Source: Sapria himalayana (Eukaryota > Streptophyta > Magnoliopsida > Malpighiales > Rafflesiaceae). From it: a DNA stretch of 64,000 nt. A program made the position numbers and the translations under genes. Shown here piece by piece: positions 1 to 25,437 of the stretch (positions within the stretch are counted from its first letter, which is position 1; each line of letters opens with the position of its first letter). The stretch is from positions 3,020,501 through 3,084,500 of the forward strand of contig JAREIK010000385.1 in NCBI GenBank assembly GCA_029783825.1, read 5' to 3'. The notes beneath the pieces were generated by a model. The model ran no database searches and was not told where the DNA came from. It saw nothing but the letters and a program-made list of their open reading frames with translations.

Positions 1-758
1 GGGTACGCCTCTCCATTCTTCCTTCTCCAAGAGGTGTCAGTCGGGCCGGGCGGCCCGGGCACGGGTCAAGTCTAGCCGGGTGACTGCCCGATGTGGTAGG
101 TTTTTCTTAAAAAAAAAAAATTTGCCATCTAAGCCAGATCTTGCTACGTGGAAAATTGCAATTGGCTGGCCAAATTAGAGGTGTCAACCGGGCTGGGCCA
201 GATCAACCAAGCACGAGGCACGGCACGGATCGGCCGTGCCTGGGCCGGCTCGGCACGGGAAAATCCCGTACCCGGGCTCGTGCCGTGCCCGGGTTAGGCA
301 TGAGCCGTGACTGACCCAGCACTATTCGGCCCATGGCACGGCACACCGGCACGGGTTCGTCCCGTGTCGGGTGTCCCCCGTGCCCGATCCCGCAATCGCC
401 CCTCTTGCAAAAAAGACCGGGGGTCGGGTCTAATCAGACCCGACCCGCGGTCCCACGAGGCCTGAACCGTACGGCCAGGCCAGGCCCGAGCGGGGCCGGC
501 TTTTTTAAAGCGTGCCGGGCCAGGCACGACACGGTACAGTAACCGTGCCTAGCCTAGCACGAAGGCACGCTCGTTCTCAAAAAATGGGCCGGCCCAGCCC
601 GGCCCGTTTGACACCTCTAGGCATTGCATTTTCACTCAATGGGTCCCACGGGGAAGGTTCATCATGGCCGTGCTGGGCCAGCCAGCTGATATCTAACATA
701 GAGAGTTGCATCATTTTTCATAGAAACTCTGACCCGGGCGATTTTTTTTTCTCTGTAG
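1..758. other. PRP8 upstream intron
   Basis: No coding exon recognised. It holds one complete GC-rich MITE (176-619) and, at about 30-90, a further partial left end of the same family (agaggtgtcag followed by a GC-rich stretch). The 3' end is a normal T-rich acceptor (tctctgtag) before exon 759. Confidence 0.6.
176..619. mobile_element. GC-rich hAT-type MITE, copy 1
   Basis: Starts tagaggtgtcaac and ends ttgacacctcta, giving perfect ~11-bp terminal inverted repeats. The interior is about two-thirds G+C and built of gcacggcacgg motifs, with an inverted pair gggtcgggt / acccgacc. Flanking 8-mers (ggccaaat, ggcattgc) do not match, so the target duplication has decayed or been rearranged. Confidence 0.75.
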
Positions 759-14271
<13,513 letters not shown>

Positions 14272-14810
14272 AAATCACTTTTTTTAATAATTATTCTGTT
14301 GTAAATCTAGAGAGAGAGAGAGAGAGAGAGGCTGGAGATTATCATGATATGTAAGGCAGATTGATTCAGCGCCTGCAAGCCCAGGTGTGAGTAATGGTTT
14401 GCGGTCCAACAAGTTCCTCATCATGGGCCTGACCCTTGGGTTTACTCAAAAATCACCTTTTTATAATTATTCTGTTTTTGTAAATCTAGAGAGAGAGAGA
14501 GAGAGAGACTGGAGATTACCTTGATAAATAAGTCAGATTGATTCAGAGCCTGCAAGCTAAGGTGTAAGTGACGTTTTGCAGTCAAACTAGTTCATAATAG
14601 GCCTGACCCTTGGGTATACTCAAAAATTACCTTTTTATAATTAATTTCTGTTATTGTAAATCTAGAAAGAGATAGATAGAGAGAGAGAGAGAGAGGATGG
14701 AGATTGACATGATAAATAAGGCCGATTGATTCAGAGCCTGAAAGTTCAGGTGTAAGTAATGTTTTGCAGCCGAACAAGTTCTTCATCATGGGCCTGACCC
14801 TTGAGTATGG
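14272..14810. repeat. Triplicated ~177-bp repeat carrying the kinase 3' end
   Basis: Three tandem units (about 14272-14448, 14449-14624, 14625-14810). Each contains aaaaat(c/t)ac(c)ttttttataa, gtaaatctaga, a (GA)n run, gattgattcag-gcctg and catcatgggcctgacccttg. The last segment in the third unit is the genuine final ~22 codons and stop of the minus-strand kinase. The array begins right at the PRP8 stop codon, so the PRP8 3' UTR is made of this repeat. Confidence 0.8.
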
Positions 14811-15859
14811 AAACCACATCTAACATGGTTAGCCGGAGGTGGGGGAGAGGGTGAGCACACTTGAGAGAGAGGAGAACAGCCCGTCTCAGCTCTGCCTCGT
14901 TCAAGTCGTGGCGAAGCTTTGGGTCTGCCAGTTTGAGGAAGTCTCCCTTCTGAGCATGAGGGAGAGCCCAGGTGGCGATGCTGCACCCGGTGCCAGCTTT
15001 CAGCTCATCGCGTGGCTTCTTCCCGCTGATCAGCTCGAGCAGCAAGATGCCGTAGCTGTACACATCGCAGCTCTCCGATGCCTTCCCCAACATGGCGTAC
15101 TCCGGGGCGAGGTAGCCCAGCGTGCCCTTGATGTTGGTCGTCACGTGGGACGCACCGTCGGGGATTAGCCTCGCGAACCCAAAATCAGCAACCCGTGCTT
15201 GGAAGTTGGAGTCGAGCAGCACGTTGCTCGCCTTGATGTCTCTGTGGATGATCCGTGGCGCTGCCTCGTGGTGAAGGTAGCTGCACCAGTCGAGCGGCGG
15301 TGAGATACGTGTGCCGGGGGGGAGCAAGAAATGTGCCTGTGAGTGGCGGTGTGGGAGGGGGCGGAGGCTCACGCTATTCCTTCGGCTGCACCGATAGCGA
15401 TCCCCATGCGTCGCTTCCAGTCGAGCATGCACTCGCCGGACCGCTGTGCGTGCAGGTGGCTCCGCACGCTCAGGTGCTGCATGTACTCGTAAACGATCAG
15501 CCGCTCCTGCCCTTCGGCACAATACCCCCGCAGAGCCAGGAGGTTCGGGTGGCAAACCCGTGCTAGCATCTCAACCTCGTCCACAAACTCTTTCTCTGCT
15601 TTGTTGCTCCACACTTTCAACCTTTTCACCGCAATCTGCATGCAACTTGATTTTATAATCAACAAAATTATCTATATAAAATAAAATTAAATAAAATAAA
15701 ATTTGCATTACCTGTGACCCGTTGGAAAGTTGACCCCAAAAGACGCTCCCAAATCCTCCTTCTCCAATCTTGTTGTCATAATTAAATTTGTTGGTGGCAG
15801 CAAGTAACTCTTTCAAGGAGAAACATCGCCAACTCTGCTGCTTCTTTTCCCCCTCTTTC
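14746..15859 (-). CDS. PTI1-like receptor-like cytoplasmic kinase (At3g15890 type), first exon not found
   Basis: Predicted Ser/Thr kinase of the RLCK/PTI1-like group that phosphorylates protein substrates in membrane-proximal signalling. Exons on the minus strand: 15859-15712, 15635-15373, 15280-14746, with GT-AG introns and matching phases. The protein begins KEGEKKQQSWRCFSLKELL and shows a complete kinase core: GEGGFGSV (Gly loop), IAVKRL (Lys), YEYMQHLSVRSHLH, IIHRDIKASNVLLD (catalytic loop), VADFGFARL (DFG), GYLAPEYAMLGK, and the C-terminus VRLQNITYT before TGA. Only about 315 residues are visible. Relatives carry a short first exon with a Cys-rich, probably acylated start; I do not see it upstream, where poly-C, poly-T and a copia relic follow. 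It is convergent with PRP8, and its last codons and 3' flank are duplicated downstream. The kinase core looks active, but the lost start leaves pseudogene status open. Confidence 0.88.
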
Positions 15860-16135
15860 CTATGAAGATGCCTCCCCCCCCCCCCCACGTGCAAAACATT
15901 TAGATCAACAAAAATAAAGCACACATCACAATAAACATTCTTGGTATCCTATTGACCAATAAGAACACTTATGATATATACAAATATTTTTTGTTTTTCT
16001 TTTTTATGTTTTTTTTTTTGTTTTTTTTAATGCTTTTTTTTTTGTTTTTTTTTTGTTTTTTTTTTGTTTTTTTTTATTTAATTTATCCAAGTGAGAAAAT
16101 ATTTTCTTAGAATTATGAATTATTTTTGTAGCACA
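15860..16135. other. Kinase 5' region: poly-C and T/G-rich sequence
   Basis: Includes a ~14-bp C run (15872-15886) and a T-rich block with tttttttttg repeats (15989-16075). No first exon for the kinase and no promoter motif could be assigned. Confidence 0.5.
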
Positions 16136-16139
16136 GACA

Positions 16140-17040
16140 CACTAATAGACTTGTAGTCAGATATATTAAACTTTCTTGCAGGTCATCCATTCAGAGTAAA
16201 GATCATCTTCTTATTGTTTCCAATCAGAAACATTGGAGTAATTATTTACAAAATCAATATCTAACCTCTGTGTATAGTCTATCCCTTCAATTTGAGGGTA
16301 CCCTTAGTTACTAACAATGCTTTGTGCTTCTCAAGATTACCATCTTGAACACTTATTTGCACCTTATTTCTTTTCCTTAATGGTTTACTCCCACTGCTTT
16401 GATTCCTCACAGACTATGACCTCCTCCACAATATGCAGATCATCCCCTACGACAAGAAGCGCATTGTACACACTGTGTATATTCCTCTCATAGATGGATT
16501 TATGATCTTTGTAGACCTTCTCAATGTAGCTACGCATCTACAACTTTCTCATCAGACTGGCCATGCACTAGTAAAGCTAAATTGTCACTCTCTAATTCTT
16601 CTTTAAGTTTCTAAGTCACAGCTTCATAGTTTGTTAGGGCATTGTCTTCATGTCGCCACATTATAACATGCTTCGGCAATTCTTCTTCATCTCGTGAAAT
16701 TGAGTTGAGTTGTGACAACTTGACTTCATGTCGTGACACTTAAGAAAGTCATGACAACTAGCTTACTCCTTGGACTCCTTGGACATGACATCTCTGGGCT
16801 TCATAGCTTGTAGCCCATGATGTCTTCCTTGTAACCAATGAAGATGCACTTTATAGATTTAAAATTTGGTTTGTTCCTTTTCTCCCTTGTCAAATATGCA
16901 TATGGGTCACATTATAAGGCTCGAAGATGAATAACACTTGACTTTCTCTCATCGTGAAAATGATAGAATTTGCATCTCAAGTTGTGGAAGGACATTCTTT
17001 CCAACTACTAAGACCTTAGAGCAGACTACTCACCTAATTA
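16140..17040 (-). mobile_element. Decayed Ty1/copia pol fragment
   Basis: Minus-strand translation gives, from high to low coordinate, an integrase C-terminal motif CDPYAYLTREKRNKP (near 16911) continuing to KCIFIGYKEDIMGYKL, then an RT-entry motif resembling GxLEKHKALLVTKG (near 16330). Stops and frameshifts interrupt all frames and no long reading frame survives. The rest of the element and its LTRs were not identified. Confidence 0.7.
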
Positions 17041-17990
17041 GGGATCCCTAGAAATTTAGATTAATGAATTATTTGATTTCAGAGACTAGGCTACTTGACA
17101 TACTTAGGGATCCCCAGAAAGCTCATATACTTCTATTCTTCTACCATATTGCTCCAGACACCTCCATGGCTAACTCAAAAACCAAAAGCTCATACACTTT
17201 ATTATTTTTATTTTTTTTTATTTTTTTTTATTTTTTTTTATTTTTTTTTATTTTTTTTATTTTTATTTTTTTATTATTTTGTTTTTTTTTTGTTTTAATT
17301 ACCAAAAGCACATATACTTGATTATTATTACATTAGTATTGGTACAATTACTTTACTACATATATTTTGTATCCCTAATTTTTTTTAAAAAAAAAAAAAT
17401 ATTATGTTATTTGATAATTTTTACTAATAAATAAAATTGTGATATTATTTTTTCTTTTTATAATTTTTCTTTGTAAGATCAATCAACTTCAAAGATGACC
17501 TACAAAATTAATGATCATGTTTCTTTTCTACCCTCGAGAACACCCTTTGCATGCTTGACTACAAATGATCATTTACATATTCTCAATTTGATCATCATGC
17601 TCTAACAAAGTTAAAACTTCTAGTAGCAAACATTAAGAAAATTTCAACAAATAATTGTGAGATATGTTAAATAGAAAAACATAGAGATGTTTGGAAACTT
17701 TGTAAGATCACCACCCATGGTAGATTTTAGGGTTGTGACTTCAATGGTCTAGCCTAACCTAACCCTTCAGTGTAATAGGGGTTGGACTTGGGTTCAATTT
17801 CATGAGCCCGAATTCAATTTGGGTTGGATCGATCAAAGGACTGGGGCAATCCAACCCAACCTAAATATAGATCTCACAAGAAAGAACTTACATTGAAGAC
17901 AAGGATCTTACATTGATTTTTCTAGGATCCAAGACTCTAAAGAGAAATAGGGCATGCTAATGCTAATGTTTTTGGCTCGATCAAAAGACT
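17041..17990. other. AT-rich intergenic DNA with (TTTTTTTTA)n
   Basis: A T-rich run of atttttttt units spans 17197-17300. A stretch at 17700-17880 (agcctaacctaaccc ... gggttggat) has the look of a relic GGTT-rich MITE interior but no ends were found. No gene seen. Confidence 0.5.
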
Positions 17991-18013
17991 TTATATAAAC
18001 ACCATAACCTCAT

Positions 18014-18049
<36 letters not shown>

Positions 18050-18330
18050 TCTCCTACAACTCTCTTTATATAAACACCATAACCTCACACACACTCTCTG
18101 ATTCTCCTACGACCCTCTTTATATAAACACCATAACTTCACACACTCTCTCTCTCTCCCTGATTCTCTTACAACCCTTTTTATATAAACACCATAACCTC
18201 ATTCTCTCTCTCTCTCTCTCTTCTTGATTCTCCTACAAACCTCTTTATATAAACACCATAATCTCATTCTCTCTCTCTCTCTGATTCTCTTACAACCCTC
18301 TTTATATAAACAACATACCCTCATACGCAT
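17985..18330. repeat. Minisatellite, ~60-bp unit with embedded (CT)n
   Basis: Six consecutive units of ctttatataaacaccataac followed by ctcattctctct(ct)n gattctcctacaaccct. Units differ mainly in the length of the CT tract. Followed by cgcatac/cacaca simple repeats to about 18410. Confidence 0.85.
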
Positions 18331-18459
18331 ACTTATTCTCATGCATACTCATACGCATACGCACACACATACGCATACGCATATGCATACTCATACTCGT
18401 ACTCTCTCTTGTTTCTAATCTCTCCATCATCATGGTTATCTAACTCTCTCTCTCTCTCT

Positions 18460-20640
18460 CTAAAATATCAAGTACTAGAACTATGAGACATAACATAAGA
18501 TAATTTTTTATAATTTTTATATTTTTATTAATTAATTATTAATTTTTTAATGAAATAATAAAAAAAATAAATAATATATGTGCAATTATCAATAAAATTA
18601 ATAAAATATTTCAAGTAATTTCGAGTTTCAACTCTATAAGATTCTCAAACACCAAAATAAATCAAATTGAAAGTATCTTCACATATGCATATCTAATAGG
18701 CATAATATAAAATTTAGTATATTTTCTCATCTGACAAGTCTCACAATCTAATATATAAATATTTCAATACTAGAATCCAAAATTCTCAAATTAATCAAAA
18801 ATAGATGACCAAATCAATAATATACAATCAAAAAATTAATGACTCTCAAAAATATAATTTATAGAATATATAAATTATCTACCCAATCCCAAAAAAAAAA
18901 TAGAAAAAAAATTACAAAAAATAAATTATTTGAATATTCAAAAAAAATAAAAATAAAACTTGTGACATGGACAAAATACTAAATTTAATGTCTTCTGATC
19001 AAATAAAACATCAGTTGCAGATAAATGATATTATAATTAACTTATTTAAAAAAATAAATCACATAAAATAAATTATTCGGATACTCAATAAAAACTAGAA
19101 CTTGAAACATATATAAAACATGATGTTTAATGTCATCCTAGCCAAAAGTTTTAGCTATTTTATTATTAATTATAACAACATTAAAAGAAAAAATATAAAA
19201 AATAATAAATAATGAACAATTATCGATGACTTGGATGCTTGATCCTAAATCAATAAATCACAAGATATTAACAACTTATTAGCAAAAAAAATTGCATATT
19301 CTTCTCTAAAAAGTAGAAAGTGGGAAAACTCTATGAGAATCTCCAAATAAATCTAGTCGCAATCATCACTGATTGATAGCTCATAGAGAAAATAATCAGG
19401 CTATTAATGGCTGGTGAACTTGCCTCTTTCAATGAGAGTTCATGTGAGATCTAGAGTCAAAATCAATCAGCATGTAAGCCCTAACCCATCAAACTAAAAG
19501 TAGTAACAACTCAAGATAGAGAATAAGATTAAAAGAGTGAGATTCGAACTTTTCCAAATCAAAAAGATTGGAGCAGCAGAAAAGTTCAGATCTAAAGGAT
19601 AAGATTAAGATAATCAAAGTGAAAATCTCTTAAAAAAGCAATCTAAAACTCCCCAAATGGCGTCAGAAGGGCGTTTGTGGTGTCAGAATCAAATTGTCTA
19701 GAAATAATATGATGGGTCATCTATCACAGAAGATCTCGAAATTATGTGTCTGCAGCTTTAATGGCTGATGAGCTTACCTCTAAAGAGTAATTGTTCGAGC
19801 GGGCTGTATTCCAACATCTGTGATATCAGTAAATTGTAGCTACTCTACCCAGCGTCCTCAATCAGCTTGATCCAGCCCAAACAAACGAAATCGAATACCA
19901 AAAAGAAAATCACCATGGATGCCTCGATGGCACCTACATCAAGCTCTTCCAGATCAAAAATGATTCGAGCAGCAGAATAAATTATTGAAGATCAAAATGA
20001 AAATCAGTTAAGAACAATATCTAAGACTCTCAGAACGCACTAATTCTTCTGAGAGAAAGCTAATCCAGAATGAATTTGGCCGCTGATGGTGGCGAAATAA
20101 TGAAGGGAACCCACCAGTGACGAGCAATGCTGGTCGCCGCCGGCCAACAGCCACCATGACGATCAATCGCCAGGGGGCGGCATGGCAATGAGTCGGTATT
20201 AGAGATCCATCACCATCTAAACACAAGAAAATTAAAAAATATAACGTAGAACAGATCATCTATATCAACAACAAGCTTGCATCAACGAAACACAAGGTGA
20301 ATCACGAAGCACGGAGAGCGACGAGATCGCAAAATCAACACGGCGAAGGGATTTTCACAGCTGAACTCGATTTTTCCTCGAGGCTGCAGATCACTAAGTT
20401 TCGCTGGTGGCTGCAACATGGAGATCGCAGAGCAGGCATGATTGAATCAATCAATAGCGATAACAACACTTAACAACAGCAGGAAGAACAGGCGATAACA
20501 GAAAACAGGGAGGCAGTTAGCAGATGACAGAAGTACCGATCCAAACACGCCCAACAGCAGAACGCAGATGCATGTGACATGGCCTTGGCTGAAAAACTCC
20601 CCGCGCTTTTCTTACTCTAAGCTTTTTCGATTTTTTTTTT
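18460..20640. mobile_element. Probable LTR-retrotransposon debris
   Basis: AT-rich, no open frame. On the minus strand near 18740-18700 a motif reading CETCQMRKYTKF resembles the zinc-binding end of copia integrase. Two similar ~170-bp segments follow each other (about 18900-19040 and 19060-19200). The 20040-20200 part is GC-rich, ending in cggtattagagatcc, which resembles a decayed initiator-Met primer-binding site. Assignment is tentative. Confidence 0.35.
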
Positions 20641-21054
20641 TTTTTTTTTGGTTCTCTGCGTGTGAGATCGCGGGTCGGCTGATCTGACTCCAGCTTTTAT
20701 TTTCAGCATGCTGAAGGCCAGAGAATGGCCAGGCAGAGTCGATTTGGCTAGTGTTCTTTTTTCTCATGGGTCGGGCTTTGTTAGGAATCACTAGGACTAT
20801 GCGCCTTTTCAAACTTGTCAACAGAGCAAATGATTGACTTTTCAAACTTTTATGGCGTTTAGGAATATTTCCTAAAACATAAATTATTTATAAAATTTAA
20901 AAATATTTATATTTTAATTATAAAATATCTCCAACAAGTATATCTAAAATAGTTACTCAAAATATAATAAAATATTATATTATCTATTTTAATTAACTAC
21001 TTTTTTCAAGGTAACTTCAACATACCTTTTTAAAAATGTAATTTTTTTTAAAAA
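20641..21054. other. Intergenic, no feature
   Basis: Short T run at 20628-20650, then mixed and AT-rich sequence. No coding or repeat structure recognised. Confidence 0.5.
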
Positions 21055-21299
21055 ATGAGCATGGGCATGGATGGGTCACAGAAAACTAGGTCCCATGACC
21101 CATTTCTAGTACTGGGTCATGACCACCGTGCCAGTAGACCATGTCAATGGGTCAAATGCATTGATAGTGAGTCATGCATCAGGCTAGCACGATTCAGGTT
21201 CAGGCATGGTTTTGGACCATGTCGTGATGGGCCAGGCACGGCTCAATCAAGTCATGCCTCGAATCGTGTCATTGCTGCCTGACCCACTTGACACATCTA
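21055..21299. mobile_element. Relic of the GC-rich MITE family
   Basis: Right end cttgacacatcta is preserved and the interior keeps gggtcatg/gggcatgg/ggccaggcacgg motifs, but the left terminus and target duplication are gone. Many C-to-T type changes suggest an old, once methylated copy. Confidence 0.45.
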
Positions 21300-24130
21300 T
21301 CTTACATTGCATTCTACTTAAATCAGAAATCCAACCTAAAAAAAAGAAATGAGTGCAAAGTATACCTAAGATTTTGGTGGAGACTAGAGCCCTTAGGGGT
21401 CCAATATAGTGGGAGAAAGATACGGAAGATGATTAGTCTGACATTTGAGAACCTTGTAAAGCCAGTTTCGAATCTAAAATCAAATGAAATGTAATAAATG
21501 CCAAAAGCTTTTTTTTTTTTGGTGAATACCTAAGACTAAAAATAAGAACATATTGTGTCTCGGATGACAGAGATGCATGGAAGATACAATAAATATGATT
21601 GCAAGTTAGTGGGAACTATTTTGGCGAGTAGTATAAAGCTAATAGTTGAGCTATGCCTAATTACTATTACAACTTTATTACAGTACCAAAACTTATATTT
21701 ATGATATAATTCCAAAAGCTCGTTGGACGCTAGAATCTCACCTAGTGGAGTTCCACAACTGCGGATTTCCTCTATGGAACTGTTATATGGTATTCATTGA
21801 TTAATTGGTTAATTAAGTTGTTAATTGGAGAAAATTTTTATATTATGTATCAAAAGTGAAAGTTAAAAGCTTTCAAATCAAGCCTAAAATTAGTATGTTT
21901 TAAGTTTTTATGAATGCTGGATCATTGCAAGATTGAGATTTTTTTTCCCATAATATGAACGAAATATCCAAACAACTTTCATTTTCAAGACCAAAAACAC
22001 CCCCACAGAAGAACTTACCCCAAAATTTTAAAAAAAAATCAAAAGAAATTTCCATCGATTGTGATGGCTTTAAGTTAGCATCTATGAGAAATTAGAGTTT
22101 ATGTTTTCTATTTCAAAATAACTTGATACAAAAGTTTCTAAAATGATAATAATTTGGGGCAGCTTTGCACAAAAAATATAGATAGTCATGATAATCTCAA
22201 ACTAAAGATGAACTTACAAAGCAATAGTTTTATTTTTGTGGCTAAAATAACTAACTACAATTCTTGTTGATATTGAATAATTTGTAAGAGATGTTCGTTT
22301 AAAAATCATAAAGGCTAATTATTATGTGAAAATTACTTACAAATAGAAAGATATTTAATTTTATGAAATATTAGTGTTAGGAATTTCGCTTGCAAGGTTT
22401 GTGATTTTATAGATTCAGAAGAAGCAGATGAAGAAACAGCAAATGATATATATCCATAATCACGACAGTATACGAAACCACAACACAAACACAAACCACA
22501 GTAGAAAATACAAAATAACATGGTTTACTAGTCGTTCAACGCGACTAGCTATATCCACAAGAAAAATATTTATGTATTTACAGATTATAACCAAAATCAG
22601 AATGTTCTTACAGTATGTGTAGTAATCGGGAAGAAAATCACAGAGAGAGAGAGAGAGAGAGAGGAGAGAAAAATAGTCCGACGGAAGAGAATTTGCAGAG
22701 CAGGAAAAATAGTAAACAAAAAATTTTATTTATATATAACAGTTTCTGTGTTTAATTAACCAAAACGGGTCGGATAACTCGGGTCGGCTAGGCTCTGCTC
22801 CAAAATTTTCTTCGCCCCACTAACGGGACTCCCGTTATTATGCTATTGCTGCATTCTCATCCTTTTAATATTTTCTTTCCTACACTTAGATGGAAATATT
22901 AAAACAGAAACATATTCGATTATATAAAACAGATAATCAAAACAAATAATATACAACAATTAGTCTACTTATAAATTTCAAATTTATTAGTTTACTTTTT
23001 TGTCTAAAATTGATATACACAAATACATCGATTATCATTATGCTATGCAGAGGTTATAATATTTATGCTAATGCCTGAAAATTATGCAAAGTAAATTTTT
23101 GTGAAAGTTAATAACTTCTATATGGCTTCAGGTAGTTGCCTAATTATACACCAACAATATTCATAAATCATCATAAATCAATATACACAAACAATATTGT
23201 TGTCTGATTAGGAAAAAAAGATGAGTACTAACCCTAGAGAAATGAGTTCGATCCTCAATGATGCCGAATATGTATTTCTATGATGATTGCCAGATTACCT
23301 ATCATGTTGTTGGGATAAGAGTATTACTCACATTGATCTTAGGGTCATAAAGCTTGTATATAAGCCAAGGAATAATATGAATTGAATCTAGATGTAGCTT
23401 ACAGGGTGGGATATGTGTTTATAAAAAATTAATTGAACTTTAGCACACTGATGAACTAATATAGCAATATATTGAAAGTGAGTGTGTACGTGTGTGTGCA
23501 TGTGTGTGTGTGTGTGTGCGTGCGCGCGCATGCGTGTATACACGCGCACGCGCACATATGTCATTTAGTTTTTTCCTAGAATAGTATAAAGTTGCTATGA
23601 ATTTGTCACATAGCAATATATGACAAATTAATATTATTAATTGAAGGTGAGTGCACGCGCGCACGTATGTGTGCGTGTGAGTGTGTGTATTTCATTTTTC
23701 TCCTAGAAAAATATAATGATGCTATGAATTTCTCATTGAAGAATGAAAATATATCACGTACTTAAAAGAACAAATGAGCACACTGATGCACTAGCTATAT
23801 AATGACTACATCATGCTCATCCATACTAATGTTCATCTACTATCAGTCAGAGCTATAATAAAATATAAGTTCAGGCAACTCAATTTTACTTAATCAATAA
23901 GAAATTATACAAATATATATACTTTTAGTTTATTATTAGTCGTCCAAGAAGAAAAAAATAATAAGCTATGTGAAAAGATATGACCAATACTTGAGGGAAT
24001 CTTTGATCCAAGGGCTACCATTAAACCCTATGATTCCCAAATCTAACCTTTAGTCATCTGTATATAAAAATTTACTATTAATCATTCTTATTAATTGTGT
24101 GAAAGTAAAAGTCTACATGTCTATAAAAAA
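21300..24130. other. AT-rich intergenic DNA with simple repeats
   Basis: No gene recognised. Contains a (GA)n tract at 22642-22670, and alternating purine-pyrimidine tracts rich in tgtg/cgcg at 23484-23560 and 23649-23690. Confidence 0.55.
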
Positions 24131-24404
24131 TAGAAGTGACAAATGGGTTGGACGGCCTAGATTTGGCGCATAGCCAAACCCACTAAATAATGACCCCATC
24201 ATGGCTTGAGTCGTGCAACATCAAGAAGGTCTAGCCTATGTATCACAAAACAAGCAACATAATAGTAACCATCATGGGTTCGAACTTTGAATTATACTGA
24301 GCCATGTATGACTTGTATCTTGTGCTCTAATTGATATGTGGTTGACCCATCATGACCCAACTCGGCTTAGAAATTGGGTTAGGACGACCTTTTTGACACA
24401 TCTA
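24131..24404. mobile_element. Relic of the GC-rich MITE family, AT-shifted
   Basis: Left end tagaagtgacaaatgggttgg and right end tttttgacacatcta are diverged versions of the family termini. The interior retains ordered words such as gtcgtgc, ccatgtatgac and gacccatcatgaccc. No clear target duplication. Confidence 0.5.
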
Positions 24405-24589
24405 ATTTTATATTAAAAAAATATTATATTATAGCATTGGAGACTCGCATTAGGGGGAATTATGTTTTGAGGTGATTCCCCATAAAAATTTAAGAATTTG
24501 AAACTTATCTTTTTAAATTTGAAAAAAAATCACCAAAATCTTTAATTATCAAAATTTGGGGCACTCTATTACGTTTATCCTAAACTACC

Positions 24590-24881
24590 CTCGCCCTCTC
24601 CCATCGGCCCTCTCCCATCAGCCCTCTCCCATTGGCCCTCTCCCATTGGCCCTTCCCATTGAGCTCGACCACGAGCTCCATTGATCACCTAGAGCTTATG
24701 GTTGCACTCTAAGAGGTCGATTGAGAGCTCCTTCGAGCTCCTGGAGTTAGACCGAGAGCTCCTTCGAGCTCCTGGAGCTTGACCTAGAACTCCGTCGAGC
24801 TCATTGTTTAAGCTCGATCTAGAGCTCCATTGAGCTCGTTGTTTAAGCTCCTTTGGACAAGCTCCAAGAGCACGACCACGA
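24590..24881. repeat. Minisatellites: ctctccca(t/c)(t/c)ggcc and gagctc-rich units
   Basis: Five copies of cctctcccat-ggc (about 24590-24655), then several diverged 25-35-bp units with gagctc, e.g. cgagctcctggagctagacc. The MITE at 24882-25006 is inserted into a gaccacga word of this tract, which continues at 25007-25050. Confidence 0.75.
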
Positions 24882-25006
24882 TAGAGGTGTCAACCGGGCC
24901 AAGCCGGCCCGGCCCGGCATGATTCAGCCGTGCCTGGGCCGGCCCGGCATGGAAGCACGAACGTGCCTTAAAATAACGTGCCGGGCCGGCCCGTTTGACA
25001 CCTCTA
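24882..25006. mobile_element. GC-rich hAT-type MITE, short 125-bp copy with perfect TSD
   Basis: Termini tagaggtgtcaacc / tttgacacctcta, flanked by gaccacga at 24874-24881 and 25007-25014. It is the shortest copy in the window and shows the minimum structure: the two ends plus a ccgggccggcccggc core. Confidence 0.88.
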
Positions 25007-25437
25007 GACCACGAGGTCTCAGAATTTGATGTAGCTCGTGGTTGAGCTCGATGGGAGAGGACAAGGACCAGTGGGAGAGGACATGATGGGAGGGGGTGAG
25101 GTTAGTTTATGATAAACTTAATAGAGTGTACTAAATTTCAATAATATAAGATTTTGGTGGCTTTTTTTTTGCGAATTCAAAAAGATAAATTTAAAATTAT
25201 TAAAATTTTGAATTATCGGTAGAGCTCCATAATTACCATTTCTTATTATATGAGTTTTGAATTCACCCATATATTTTAAATTTTAACTAATCAACTAACA
25301 GATTTCAGATATGACGTGCCACACTCTGCTTAGAAACGGATAGCACTTGTACCAATATCAGACGCCAACCTCATGGTTAAAAAGCCTGACGTTGATAGTT
25401 GGCTACCAGATTAGCAGTGCAAAGCTTCCCCGCCGAT

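Noticed and set aside
512..758. Open frame running upstream from the first PRP8 exon, through MITE sequence
   Set aside because: Conserved PRP8 sequence begins exactly at the tctgtag acceptor; the upstream part is intron.
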